64,000 nt of DNA from Altibacter lentus (GCF_000746845.1 NZ_KN050846.1:2496963-2560962); one strand, 5' to 3'. Shown: positions 34,364 to 43,424, counted from the first letter of the stretch. Made by a program: numbers and translations. The notes: generated by a model from the sequence alone, not told the origin.

Positions 34364-35122
34364 TTAATCGAAGGAGTAGGTGATGCCTGTAGTGAAGTCG
34401 TATTGCGAATTTGGAATGCCTACCGCCGGAAATGCGTCGTAGGTAAAAGTGTAGGATGTTTTAAAGGCAAAGTTGGCAAAGAGATCGATCAATAAGGAAG
34501 ACTGACTCGAAATGCGGTAATCGCTGAATTGTGAAATGCGTGGCTGATAATAGGTCGTGCTCACGACGCTGATTCGTTCGGTGGGGTAGAGACTGAAGGA
34601 CAGATACAGGCTGCCGCGAAGCGTGCGCTGTATGGGCGTTACACCGTCTGAAATTTCTTCGTGCTCATACATAGCCAACGTTCCCAGGTAGAACTTATAG
34701 TTTTCAGAGTTCGAAAGTTTAAAACGAGGACCGGCACCCAACAAGCCTCGAAAATCGATCAAGGAGACCTTATTGTATTGTCCCTGAGTAAAGACCTCCC
34801 AGGCAATACGGGGGTGGAAGCGGTAATTATACCGAATGTGTGAAATACCGGAATTCTCTAAACGTGCACCTTCGATCTTTTGAAACTCGATATCGTTCTT
34901 GAACAAGACCAGATGTTCGTTCATTTTATACTGCACGTGAATGTTGTTGGAAATGGTGAGGAAATCATTTACGTTTCGTTTGAGGGCAAAATTAAGGCTG
35001 GCGGCGCCCGACCATCCCGAAGTATCGGTCACTTTCCGAAGGGATTCCACATTTACAATTTGAGCAGATGTCGAGAAACCTATACATACAGTTAGCAAAG
35101 CGACACAAAAAAAATGTTTCAT
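34364..35122 (-). CDS. DUF481 outer-membrane beta-barrel protein
   Basis: The 252-residue protein has a signal peptide (MKHFFCVALLTVCIGFSTSA). It carries alternating aromatic beta strands through to a terminal aromatic (ITYSFD), typical of DUF481 outer-membrane barrels. Salt-stress or small-molecule transport has been proposed for the family, but no specific role is known. Its promoter and the 11-bp tandem array lie directly upstream. Confidence 0.8.
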   Translation of the reverse strand: MKHFFCVALLTVCIGFSTSAQIVNVESLRKVTDTSGWSGAASLNFALKRNVNDFLTISNNIHVQYKMNEHLVLFKNDIEFQKIEGARLENSGISHIRYNYRFHPRIAWEVFTQGQYNKVSLIDFRGLLGAGPRFKLSNSENYKFYLGTLAMYEHEEISDGVTPIQRTLRGSLYLSFSLYPTERISVVSTTYYQPRISQFSDYRISSQSSLLIDLFANFAFKTSYTFTYDAFPAVGIPNSQYDFTTGITYSFD

Positions 35123-35141
35123 AGCAGCTGTTAGTTAATTA

Positions 35142-35149
35142 CAAATGTA
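35142..35149 (-). promoter_or_regulatory. -7 box TACATTTG for the DUF481 gene
   Basis: Read on the minus strand, this is a perfect TAnnTTTG box 19 bp before the DUF481 start codon. The tandem array begins about 50 bp upstream of it. Confidence 0.55.
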
Positions 35150-35197
35150 AAAATTTGTGGAAACATTGGCATGGAGGTGTAGATTCATTGATAGGAA

Positions 35198-35347
35198 GTG
35201 TATGGATAGTGTATGGATAGTGTATGGATAGTGTATGGATAGTGTATGGATAGTGTATGGATAGTGTATGGATAGTGTATGGATAGTGTATGGATAGTGT
35301 ATGGATAGTGTATGGATAGTGTATGGATAGTGTATGGATAGTGTATG
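35198..35347. repeat. Tandem array, 11-bp unit, 13.6 copies
   Basis: Thirteen perfect copies of GTGTATGGATA run from 35198 to 35340, followed by seven bases of a fourteenth. There is no sequence variation between copies, so the array is young or actively homogenised. The 11-bp period is close to one DNA helical turn. It lies between the promoter of the DUF481 gene and the PD-(D/E)XK gene. Confidence 0.95.
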
Positions 35348-35486
35348 ACCATTAAAGATACGGAATATTGGACATTGATAGAGAGTGTTTAATTCATAAA
35401 AATTGTATATTTTTATTTCCGGTTCTATTACATTTCTCTCCCCTTATAATAGAGCTTTACTGAAAACCCATTTTTAAATATTCAAT

Positions 35487-37334
35487 ATGAAATTAGTTTC
35501 AATTCTTGAAAAATTAGGATCGTTAGAGAAAAATTCCTTTATCAAAATTATTGACAATATTATTCATGAAGAACCTGTCAACAAAAAGGAGATCAACTCT
35601 CTTTTAAATTTAGGAGATACAGAATTAAAAAAAGCAGATAGTGAAGTTGTTGCCCAAATCTTCACGCTTGTAAAAGGAGAATTTAAAAGTAAAATTGAGT
35701 TTCAATTTTCAGATGCGACTAATCAACTCGATGTTATAATTGATATACTTATAAGAGATGGGAATTGTATAATGAAAACGGATTGGCTGTCCCGACTTTA
35801 TGATGAAGAAATTAAAATGTTGAAAAGAAAAGTTGCAGATTTTAACAAAAGTCTTCAAAATCACACTTATGATCCTCAAAGAGAAAGAGATTATATTATC
35901 TATAAGAATTGCCTTGAAACGGCCTATAATAATGATTTGATAAACAACCGAGAATCTAAGGTTACCGATGATGAACTAAGTATTCTATTAACACTTTCAA
36001 ACTCTCTAAACTTATCCCAAGAAGAAATCAAACTTGTAAATTATACAATTCTTCCTTTAAAAAAATTGGAATTGCTGGATATAATCGAATACCTCAAGAA
36101 TATAGGGGTAATCTTCTATTCCAAAAAATCGAATACGATTTATGTTGCAGACGAAATGGTGAGGCTGTTGCGTAAAGTTAGAAATAAAGAGGTAGCGGAT
36201 AAGTATTATAGAAGAGTTTTGCGATTAATCCGTGAACCACTATTGAATATTGCCTGTAGAAAACATAATATTGATTGGAAGCAAAATTTTTCTGAAAAGG
36301 TAAATGCAATCATTAATGAAGGAATTCGAATTCGTTCAATACTTTCTGAAGATATATTTAAGGAAGATGTTAGTTTGACAGACAGAAAATTATATTTAAA
36401 CGAAATCTGTGATAAAGGATTAGATATTTCCCCGAGGTTGAAAGGAAGTACTTTAGATGAAAAAATTGATAGTTTGGTAAAATATTTTGAAGATGTAGAA
36501 GAGGATGAGAAGGTCGGCATCTCAAAGGAGGGGTATGAAAAGTTAATAATTGATTTAAAAAAATCATTCCCAAAAATTAATTCTATACTTAGAAAAGAGT
36601 TTCAACTTCAAGAAGAAAATGTTTGTGATTCAGATTATTTACTTGACTATAATATTAAGCCAAGAGATGTTTTAGAGTTATTGAAAAAGGATGAAATTCA
36701 GCAATTTTGTAAAGAGTTCAATGTTTCAACTAGAGGAGATGAAATACTAAATATTCTAGATTGCTATAAGGATCTAGATAATCTGCTTATTGAAAATTAT
36801 TCGAATCTTGCGTTTCGAGATTTTAATGTACTAAAAGAAAACGGAATTGAAATTGGGGAAGCAGGCATTGGATTAAAATTTGAAGAAATAACTAAGGATA
36901 TTTTTAAAGAGTTGGGGTTTGATATTGATGAAAAGCTAAAAGCTTCCATGAATACATCGAAAGATAAAATAGATATCATCCTAAATCTTGGTAATTCTGA
37001 ATTGATATTGGTTGAGTGCAAAACAAAGAAAGATAAAGGTTATAATAATTTTAGTCAAGTTTCAAGACAGCTTCAATCTTACTATAAACTTATTGATAAA
37101 AACAATTATACAGTAGTTAAATCATTACTAATCGGGCCAGAATTTACAGATGATTTCATTAGTGAGTGCGAACTTGAATACGACTTGAATCTGTCGTTGA
37201 TAACTGCGAGTACTTTATATGAAATTCTTTTAGGTTTTAGGAATAACACCAAGCACCAAGTTTTCCCTCATAAATTATTGTTCAGAGATGTAGTGATAAG
37301 TGAAGAACGAATATTAAAAGCTATCAAGAGGTAA
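35487..37334 (+). CDS. PD-(D/E)XK nuclease-like protein of unknown function
   Basis: The 615-residue protein has a C-terminal restriction-endonuclease-like fold. A helix with FEEITKDIFKELGF is followed by KDKIDIIL and then ELILVECKTKK. This gives Asp496, Glu510 and Lys512 (D-x13-ExK), the catalytic core of Mrr/PD-(D/E)XK nucleases. The first 450 residues are mostly helical and Lys/Glu/Asn-rich; I do not recognise a family. Codon use is visibly more AT-rich than in all neighbours. The gene is flanked by a tandem array on one side and a hairpin element plus tRNA-Phe on the other. A stand-alone defence nuclease is possible but unproven. Confidence 0.8.
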   Translation: MKLVSILEKLGSLEKNSFIKIIDNIIHEEPVNKKEINSLLNLGDTELKKADSEVVAQIFTLVKGEFKSKIEFQFSDATNQLDVIIDILIRDGNCIMKTDWLSRLYDEEIKMLKRKVADFNKSLQNHTYDPQRERDYIIYKNCLETAYNNDLINNRESKVTDDELSILLTLSNSLNLSQEEIKLVNYTILPLKKLELLDIIEYLKNIGVIFYSKKSNTIYVADEMVRLLRKVRNKEVADKYYRRVLRLIREPLLNIACRKHNIDWKQNFSEKVNAIINEGIRIRSILSEDIFKEDVSLTDRKLYLNEICDKGLDISPRLKGSTLDEKIDSLVKYFEDVEEDEKVGISKEGYEKLIIDLKKSFPKINSILRKEFQLQEENVCDSDYLLDYNIKPRDVLELLKKDEIQQFCKEFNVSTRGDEILNILDCYKDLDNLLIENYSNLAFRDFNVLKENGIEIGEAGIGLKFEEITKDIFKELGFDIDEKLKASMNTSKDKIDIILNLGNSELILVECKTKKDKGYNNFSQVSRQLQSYYKLIDKNNYTVVKSLLIGPEFTDDFISECELEYDLNLSLITASTLYEILLGFRNNTKHQVFPHKLLFRDVVISEERILKAIKR

Positions 37335-37614
37335 CTTTTTATACTTCACCAAAAAATCTAAACCCTGCATTGATAACTAAAAAATGCTATCACGTTACGG
37401 GTTATTGGCATAGAGCGCCTTACCCTTATTTTTTGTGCAAAAAAATACAAAAAATAGAGGGTGTGGCACCTCACATATGGAGGCACCACTTTAAGTTTTT
37501 TGCTTTTAGTGAATTCTTGCTAATGAAGATTGAGCAAAAAATGCTTAAATAAAACTGCCTTACTTACGCTCTCTTTTTTTCTTTCCAGCCTATTGAAACA
37601 GAACTTTAAAAACT
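37335..37614. other. Non-coding stretch with hairpin element
   Basis: No credible gene is seen; a 60-codon ORF here follows the hairpin element and has odd composition. A strong imperfect stem (left 37417-37436, right 37447-37467, loop of ten bases) dominates the stretch. The stem has one bulged G (37457), one mismatch and one G-U pair. A similar structure occurs twice in the repeats after rodA. Confidence 0.6.
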
Positions 37615-37645
37615 AAAAAACCCAAACGCAGTGCGTTTGGGTTTT
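37615..37645 (-). terminator. Intrinsic terminator of tRNA-Phe
   Basis: A perfect 14-bp inverted repeat (37617-37630 with 37632-37645; core CCCAAACGCA) directly after the 3' end of the tRNA, followed on the minus strand by a T-run. Confidence 0.85.
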
Positions 37646-37648
37646 AAG

Positions 37649-37721
<73 letters not shown>

Positions 37722-37862
37722 TTAATTGAGAGCGCAAATATAACCCTATTTTGCCGTTTCCAAAACATTAATTGAAAAAAAATAGAAAGGGAATTTCAAT
37801 TTAATACGCTATTAACAATACACTACGCATACAAGTTGTATTTTTACCCCTTAAACCTTCCA

Positions 37863-38591
37863 ATGAACTTAGTAATTGACGTAGGAAACACCTTGGTGAA
37901 GCTTGCAGTATTTCATGGGTCCCAATTGAAATTCAAAAAGACCTGCTTGAAAAAGGATTTTTTAGAGACACTGCAAGATGCCTTCGAGAAGCATCCCGGT
38001 TTAGAACATTGTATCATTGCTTCAGCAGGGCAGTTGAGCGAACACCAGCAAGCAAAATTAAAACAACGCATTTCTGTGTTCGAGCTGTCACACGATGCGC
38101 ACCTTCCCTATACGAATAAGTACAGCACGCCAACAACATTAGGCGTGGACCGAATCGCCCTGGTAAGCGCTGCTGCCAGGAAGTTTCCAAAAAAGAACGT
38201 ACTGGTGATTGATGCCGGAAGTTGTATCACCTACGATTTCTTATCGGCTGAGAATACGTATCTGGGCGGTGCGATCTCGCCCGGAATAGAGATGCGATAC
38301 AAGGCCATGCATACGTTTACGGCAAAATTACCGTTGTTGGATACAAGTACGCCCAAGAAATTGATAGGCGATTCCACTGCGACCTCTATGCACTCGGGGG
38401 TGATCCATGGTGTTTTGCATGAAATAGAAGGATTTATACAGGCGTATTCTGAGAAATTCAGCGATTTAACAATTATTTTAACAGGTGGAGACACGCAATT
38501 TTTGCGAGATAGCTTAAAAAATGACATCTTTGCCAACTCAAATTTTCTATTAGAGGGCTTAAACTACATTTTAGAACTTAACAAAGATTAA
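37863..38591 (+). CDS. coaX: Type III pantothenate kinase
   Basis: The 242-residue ASKHA-fold kinase phosphorylates pantothenate, the first step of coenzyme A synthesis. Motifs are VIDVGNT at the N-terminus, the pantothenate-binding TLGVDRIALVSAA, the DAGSCITYDF metal-site loop and GGAISPGIEMR. The start at 37863 gives the family N-terminus (MNLVIDVGNT); an upstream in-frame Met adds nine residues. The stop overlaps the start of the outer-membrane protein gene by one base, so the genes are coupled. Confidence 0.93.
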   Translation: MNLVIDVGNTLVKLAVFHGSQLKFKKTCLKKDFLETLQDAFEKHPGLEHCIIASAGQLSEHQQAKLKQRISVFELSHDAHLPYTNKYSTPTTLGVDRIALVSAAARKFPKKNVLVIDAGSCITYDFLSAENTYLGGAISPGIEMRYKAMHTFTAKLPLLDTSTPKKLIGDSTATSMHSGVIHGVLHEIEGFIQAYSEKFSDLTIILTGGDTQFLRDSLKNDIFANSNFLLEGLNYILELNKD

Positions 38592-39832
38592 TGACGAAGC
38601 AAATCATCATTGCAGTATTTTTACTCATTACAGGTGTTGCAGTAGCCCAAGAAGGGACCACGTCGCCGTATTCTTTCTACGGAATAGGAACCTTAAAGTT
38701 TAAAGGGACGGCAGAGAATAGAGCCATGGGAGGAATAAGTGTGTATTCAGACAGTATCCATTTAAATATTCAAAACCCTGCAGGTGTCGCCGATCTGCGT
38801 TTGGTAAATTATTCTTTGGGAGCAAGTCACAAATACACCTCCCTTAGTACAGATACCGAAAACCGAAAAGTCTCTACGACCTCCTTAGATTACTTGGCCA
38901 TAGGAATTCCAATGGGGAAGTTCGGAGCCAGTTTTGGGTTGATTCCTTACACTTCCGTAGGATATGAGCTTTCCTCGACAAGCGGGGCCACTACGACTAC
39001 ATATTCAGGGAATGGCGGACTCAACAAAGCATTTTTTACCTTAGCCTATAAAATCACACCAGAATTTAATATTGGTGCTGAAGTGAACTACAATTTTGGA
39101 AATATCGAGAATACAGCATTTAGTGTACAGGACAGTGTACAATATGCCACCCGGGAATTCAATAAATCGGACCTCCTTGGTTTTAGCTTCAATTTAGGTG
39201 CTTCATACAAGACCATGGTGACTGAGGACTTAGAACTGATCAGTTTTGTAACCTACACACCCGAAACCGACTTTACTTCAGAAAATCGTCGTGCTGTTTC
39301 CACAATTCTTGTGGGAGAAAATGGCGGGTTAGTCGTGATCGATGCCGAAGAAATAGATGTGGCCGATACAAATTTCACTTTTCCCTCACAGTTCACGCTG
39401 GGAGCCGGAATTGGGAAACCGAAGCAGTGGTTCTTAGGATTGGAATACACAGATCAAAAAACAAGTAATTTTACCAATCGAACCTTCGATATAGACATTG
39501 TAGAGTTTAATGATGCCGCCAAATATAGAATAGGCGGGTTTTATGTTCCCAACTACAACTCACTTGGTAATTATTGGGAGCGGGTAGTATATCGTGCCGG
39601 ATTTAGGTTCGAAGAGACAGGGATCAATATTAGCGGACAGGACATTAATGAGTTTGGCATATCTTTTGGAGTAGGATTACCTGTTGGAAGATTGTTCTCG
39701 AATGTGAACCTTGGTTTTGAGATCGGAAGACGTGGAACCAAGGACTTTGGATTGATACAGGAAAACTTCTTCAACACATTTCTAAGCTTGTCTTTGAACG
39801 ACAAGTGGTTTGAGAAAAGATTATATGATTAA
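38591..39832 (+). CDS. Outer-membrane beta-barrel protein
   Basis: The 413-residue protein has a signal peptide ending GVAVAQE and a PorV/FadL-like barrel pattern of alternating strands. An N-terminal TSPYSFYGIG motif is followed by ENRAMGGISVYSDSIHLNIQNPAG. It is probably an outer-membrane protein. The gene order coaX-OMP-TPR-lptC is common in Flavobacteriia, suggesting a role in envelope assembly. No substrate can be named. Confidence 0.8.
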   Translation: MTKQIIIAVFLLITGVAVAQEGTTSPYSFYGIGTLKFKGTAENRAMGGISVYSDSIHLNIQNPAGVADLRLVNYSLGASHKYTSLSTDTENRKVSTTSLDYLAIGIPMGKFGASFGLIPYTSVGYELSSTSGATTTTYSGNGGLNKAFFTLAYKITPEFNIGAEVNYNFGNIENTAFSVQDSVQYATREFNKSDLLGFSFNLGASYKTMVTEDLELISFVTYTPETDFTSENRRAVSTILVGENGGLVVIDAEEIDVADTNFTFPSQFTLGAGIGKPKQWFLGLEYTDQKTSNFTNRTFDIDIVEFNDAAKYRIGGFYVPNYNSLGNYWERVVYRAGFRFEETGINISGQDINEFGISFGVGLPVGRLFSNVNLGFEIGRRGTKDFGLIQENFFNTFLSLSLNDKWFEKRLYD

Positions 39833-39851
39833 AAAAGTAAACACTAGCATT

Positions 39852-41213
39852 ATGAAAACGAAAGCACTTTTAATTTTAGCCACGTTATCCATAACTTTTG
39901 GGGGCACGGTATTGGCACAGGCGCCAAACGACTGTAATATTACATTATCACTATTTGCTGAACCGGCCAAAGCAAAAAATTACGAGGCAGCATTGCCTCA
40001 TTACGAAAAAGTGATCAAGGAATGTCCAACATTTAGTCTGGCTACATACCAGTATGCAGAGCGAATGTTCAAGTACTTTATTGAAAAAGGAGATAAAAGT
40101 AAAGTTGATGACCTTATTAAATCGTACGAACTACGATTAAAGTATTTTCCCGATAAAACCAAGGAAGGAGATGTACTGTCTGATATCGCTCAGGTGAAGT
40201 ACGACAATAATATTGGTACGAAGATGGAGGAGTATAAAGCTTTTGAAGAAGCGTATACTAAGGATGAAGAGAATTTTACCAGTCCGAAGAGCTTGTACAC
40301 CTATTTTTCATTGGCAGTAGATCTTTATAATGACGGGCAATTAGACCTTCAAGAGGTTTTCGACCTTTATGATATTGAATATGCCAAGATCGAAAAGGAA
40401 GAAAGCCAGCTTGCTGAAAAACTTACCGCTCTTATTGAAAAGCAAGAAGCCGGTACGCAATTGACCAACAGAGAAGAAAAGTTGATGAAGGCGTATGAAA
40501 CGAACTTGGAAGCGTATGGAAAAGTCAAGGGAAGTGTAGATGGTAAATTAGGTCAGTTGGCCGATTGTCCCAACCTTGTTCCTTTGTACAACAAAGATTT
40601 TGAAGCTAAAAAAGATGATATTACTTGGGTAAAACGAGCGGCAGGTCGTTTGAGCGCAAAAGACTGTGATGATCCGTTGTTCTTTAAACTCGTACAACAA
40701 TTACATACCTTGGAGCCTTCAGCAAAGTCTGCATATTACTTAGGTAAATTGGCCGAGAAGGATAATAAGTCAAGTAAGGCCTTGGAGTATTTCAATCAGG
40801 CAGCCGATTTGGAGACAAATCCAAGCGACAAGGCTAAGGTATATTACAGTATAGCAGAGAACTTCCGTCAAAAAGGAAGTCTGGGAAGCGCGAGATCCTA
40901 TTATTTGAAGATGGTAGAAGCGAAGCCTTCAGCAGGTATAGCATATTTGAAGATCGCTAATATGTATGCTGCCAGTGCAAATAACTGTGGTACCACCACC
41001 TTCGAGAAAAGAGCGATCTACTGGAAAGCGGCAGAGATGGCAGACAAGGCGGCCCGTGTGGATGCATCTATCGCCGGAACTGCAAGAGCGACAGCAAGCA
41101 GCTACCGTGAGCGTGCACCGCAAAAGACCGATATCTTTAGTGAAGGTATGGCCGGAAAAACGATCACTTTCAACTGTTGGGTTGGCGGTAGCGTTCGAGT
41201 GCCAAACTTATAA
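39852..41213 (+). CDS. Periplasmic tetratricopeptide-repeat protein
   Basis: The 453-residue protein has a signal peptide (MKTKALLILATLSITFGGTVLAQ) and several TPR units, for instance YEAALPHYEKVIKECP, SKALEYFNQAADLE and LGSARSYYLKMVEAKP. A long coiled-coil-like Lys/Glu stretch lies in the middle. It probably scaffolds an envelope complex. The start at 39852 is preferred because it begins the signal peptide. It is followed 2 bp later by lptC. The upstream OMP gene ends 20 bp before its start. Confidence 0.82.
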   Translation: MKTKALLILATLSITFGGTVLAQAPNDCNITLSLFAEPAKAKNYEAALPHYEKVIKECPTFSLATYQYAERMFKYFIEKGDKSKVDDLIKSYELRLKYFPDKTKEGDVLSDIAQVKYDNNIGTKMEEYKAFEEAYTKDEENFTSPKSLYTYFSLAVDLYNDGQLDLQEVFDLYDIEYAKIEKEESQLAEKLTALIEKQEAGTQLTNREEKLMKAYETNLEAYGKVKGSVDGKLGQLADCPNLVPLYNKDFEAKKDDITWVKRAAGRLSAKDCDDPLFFKLVQQLHTLEPSAKSAYYLGKLAEKDNKSSKALEYFNQAADLETNPSDKAKVYYSIAENFRQKGSLGSARSYYLKMVEAKPSAGIAYLKIANMYAASANNCGTTTFEKRAIYWKAAEMADKAARVDASIAGTARATASSYRERAPQKTDIFSEGMAGKTITFNCWVGGSVRVPNL

Positions 41214-41215
41214 GC

Positions 41216-41788
41216 ATGAAACCTATATCACATAGCATTAAAAGCGTGATGGCAACTTTGGTTGTCATCACGCTTTTTGCGTGTGAGGGAAATTACAAGA
41301 ATATCAGGCAGCTTAGTTTAACCGATGGTGCTCCCATTGCAGAAGGAAGGAACATTGATCTTAAATATACCGATTCCGGGAAAGTAGTGACCAACCTACT
41401 GGCACCTTTACTGCATGATTATTCCAATTACGAATTTCCCTATCAAGAATTTCCCGAAGGTGTTGAAGTGCGCTTTTGGAATGAAAAAAATGAAAAAAGT
41501 ACTGTAACCTCAGACTATGCCATTCGGTTTGAAGGAACAAATATTGTAGATTTGCGGAAAAATGTAGTGCTTGTAACAAGCGATAGCACCATCCTAAAGG
41601 CCGATCAATTGTATTGGGACCAAAAGAATAAATGGGTATTCACAGATCAGCCGTATCAAATGAAACTCAAAGATGGCTCGTATAACGACGGTGCGCGCTT
41701 TGATTCTAATGAGGATTTCACTAACTTCTTGTCCAGAAAAAACCAAGGAGTACAAATAATTGACCAAAAAACAACCAATGGGAACTAA
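41216..41788 (+). CDS. lptC: LptC-type LPS export lipoprotein
   Basis: The 190-residue lipoprotein (signal ending TLFACEG, Cys23) has the OstA/LptC beta-jellyroll pattern (VRFWNEKNEKSTVTSDYAIRF, LRKNVVLVTSDSTIL, ADQLYWDQKNKWV). It should sit in the periplasm and pass lipopolysaccharide from LptB2FG towards LptA. Codons 8-21 of this gene also form a 17-bp terminator-like hairpin (41240-41277). Confidence 0.85.
   Translation: MKPISHSIKSVMATLVVITLFACEGNYKNIRQLSLTDGAPIAEGRNIDLKYTDSGKVVTNLLAPLLHDYSNYEFPYQEFPEGVEVRFWNEKNEKSTVTSDYAIRFEGTNIVDLRKNVVLVTSDSTILKADQLYWDQKNKWVFTDQPYQMKLKDGSYNDGARFDSNEDFTNFLSRKNQGVQIIDQKTTNGN
41240..41278 (+). terminator. Terminator-shaped hairpin inside the lptC signal-peptide codons
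   Basis: Left arm 41240-41256 pairs with right arm 41261-41277 over 17 bp with a single G-U pair and a TTTG loop; it is followed by five T. The stem lies 24 nt after the lptC start codon, wholly within the coding sequence. It follows the TPR gene by 26 nt and so could end or attenuate that transcript. Confidence 0.7.
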
Positions 41789-41978
41789 GATTTACCGTCT
41801 TTTTGAATACGCTTATATTGTCATGGCGATCTTTGCCGCTTACGTGGCTTATGAAAACTGGAACGACAATAGGAACAGAGCCTATCTATTTGCTTTCTTC
41901 GTGGTAGTCGCTATTTTTATGTTCTTCTTTAAGCGCAGGTTTAGGAAGAAAATGGAAGAACGCAACCAAAACCGTTAA
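41778..41978 (+). CDS. Small two-helix membrane protein
   Basis: The 66-residue protein has two hydrophobic segments (YAYIVMAIFAAYVAY and AYLFAFFVVVAIFMFFF) and a basic C-terminal tail (RRFRKKMEERNQ). Function is unknown. It overlaps the end of lptC by 11 bp and the start of the CNNM-type gene by one base, so it is part of the operon. The start at 41778 is chosen over 41760 for the shorter, family-like N-terminus. Confidence 0.7.
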   Translation: MGTKIYRLFEYAYIVMAIFAAYVAYENWNDNRNRAYLFAFFVVVAIFMFFFKRRFRKKMEERNQNR

Positions 41979-43228
41979 TGGAATCGATCCTTATTATTGT
42001 CGTGATGTTGATCCTTTCTGCATTCTTTTCAGGAATGGAGATCGCTTATGTTTCCTCAAATAAGATCCATATTGAGATCGAAAAGAAGCAGAACAACTTC
42101 CTTGCAGGGGTTTTAAAAAAGATCACCAAACGACCTTCTAAGTTCATTGCCACCATGCTGGTGGGGAACAATATTGCATTAGTGGTCTACGGGTTTTATA
42201 TGGGTGATCTCTTGATGGAGTATATCCCATTGGCAGGCTTTACAGGTCTTTTGGTTCAAACCATTATCTCCACTTTAATCATTTTGCTTACTGCCGAATT
42301 CCTTCCTAAAGTGTTCTTTCAGATCTACGCCAACAGCCTGGTCAAAATATTTGCAGTGCCTGCCTACCTGTTCTATGTTTTGTTTTCTGTGATTTCTGAA
42401 TTTATTATTTGGATCTCAGATCTGGTGCTGAAGCTCTTCTTTAAAACACAGGGCGATACCATTCAACTTACCTTCAGTAAAATTGAGCTTGGTAATTACA
42501 TTAGCGAGCAAATGGAAACCACCGAAACTTCCGAAGAGATAGATACCGAGATTCAGATCTTTCAAAATGCATTGGATTTTTCCGAAGTAAAATCAAGAGA
42601 AGTGATGATCCCGCGCACCGAAGTGGTGGCTGTGGATATAGACACGACACCTAAAGAGCTAAGTAAGATATTTACCGAAACCGGACTCTCTAAAATATTG
42701 ATCTACAAGGATAATATCGATGATATTTTGGGGTATGTCCATTCTTTCGAGCTTTTCAAGAAGCCGGCCAACCTCAATAAAGTATTGATGCCCGTGGTAT
42801 TCGTTCCGGAAACCATGCATGCCAAAGATGTACTTAATATTTTAAGTAAAAAACGAAAGAGTATTGCTGTGGTGATCGATGAGTACGGCGGTACATCAGG
42901 GATTATGACGGTAGAGGATATTATTGAAGAGCTCTTTGGGGAGATCGAAGATGAGCATGACTCTGTGGCCCTTATTGAAGAGATGTTGGGGGATGAACAC
43001 TTTAAATTCTCGGCCCGCCTGGAGGTAGATTATCTAAACGAAACCTATAAACTTGATCTGCCTGAAAGTGAGAACTATGAAACTTTGGGAGGGATGATCG
43101 TTAACCACACCGAAGAGATCCCGGATAAGGACGAAATGGTGGAAATGGGGGACTACCTCTTCCGTATTCTTGAAGTCTCCAATACCAAGATCGAGCTCGT
43201 AGAGCTTAAAGTGAAGCTCGAAGATTAG
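41978..43228 (+). CDS. CNNM/CorC-type transporter-associated protein (hemolysin family)
   Basis: The 416-residue protein has an N-terminal DUF21 membrane domain (four helices, LSAFFSGMEIAYVSSNKI at the start), two CBS domains (VMIPRTEVVAVDI and KSIAVVIDEYGGTSGIMTVED) and a C-terminal CorC_HlyC domain. Members are linked to Mg or Co export and magnesium homeostasis. It is the last gene of the lptC operon. Confidence 0.9.
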   Translation: MESILIIVVMLILSAFFSGMEIAYVSSNKIHIEIEKKQNNFLAGVLKKITKRPSKFIATMLVGNNIALVVYGFYMGDLLMEYIPLAGFTGLLVQTIISTLIILLTAEFLPKVFFQIYANSLVKIFAVPAYLFYVLFSVISEFIIWISDLVLKLFFKTQGDTIQLTFSKIELGNYISEQMETTETSEEIDTEIQIFQNALDFSEVKSREVMIPRTEVVAVDIDTTPKELSKIFTETGLSKILIYKDNIDDILGYVHSFELFKKPANLNKVLMPVVFVPETMHAKDVLNILSKKRKSIAVVIDEYGGTSGIMTVEDIIEELFGEIEDEHDSVALIEEMLGDEHFKFSARLEVDYLNETYKLDLPESENYETLGGMIVNHTEEIPDKDEMVEMGDYLFRILEVSNTKIELVELKVKLED

Positions 43229-43424
43229 ATTCTTCTTTTTTCTTAATTTTTTTCAAAAGGAATCTTTCATAAATGAAGGGAAAATGGTATTTTCGCCCCC
43301 TAAATTAAATGAAGTGCTTTCCTAAACTTCATCCTTACAATTGGTTGTGAGGTAACAAACAGGACTAACATATTTTTTATAAACCGATGGATTCGGTGCG
43401 CAGAAAAATAAATTTGAACGACAG

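Larger units (their letters stand above)
35123..35486. other. Divergent intergenic region with promoter and tandem array
   Basis: The region holds the DUF481 -7 box (35142-35149), the 11-bp tandem array (35198-35347) and an AT-rich stretch before the nuclease-like gene. No gene is seen in it. Confidence 0.7.

Noticed and set aside
35198-35347. CRISPR array
   Set aside because: Units are 11 bp and directly adjacent with no spacers; no cas gene nearby.
37370-37552. 60-codon open frame after the nuclease gene
   Set aside because: It is translated from the hairpin element and A/T runs, has no ribosome-site or family feature, and is better explained as a repeat element.
37370-37560. Integron attC site
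   Set aside because: The fold is suggestive, but no exact RYYYAAC/GTTRRRY core pair is present and no integron integrase lies in the window.
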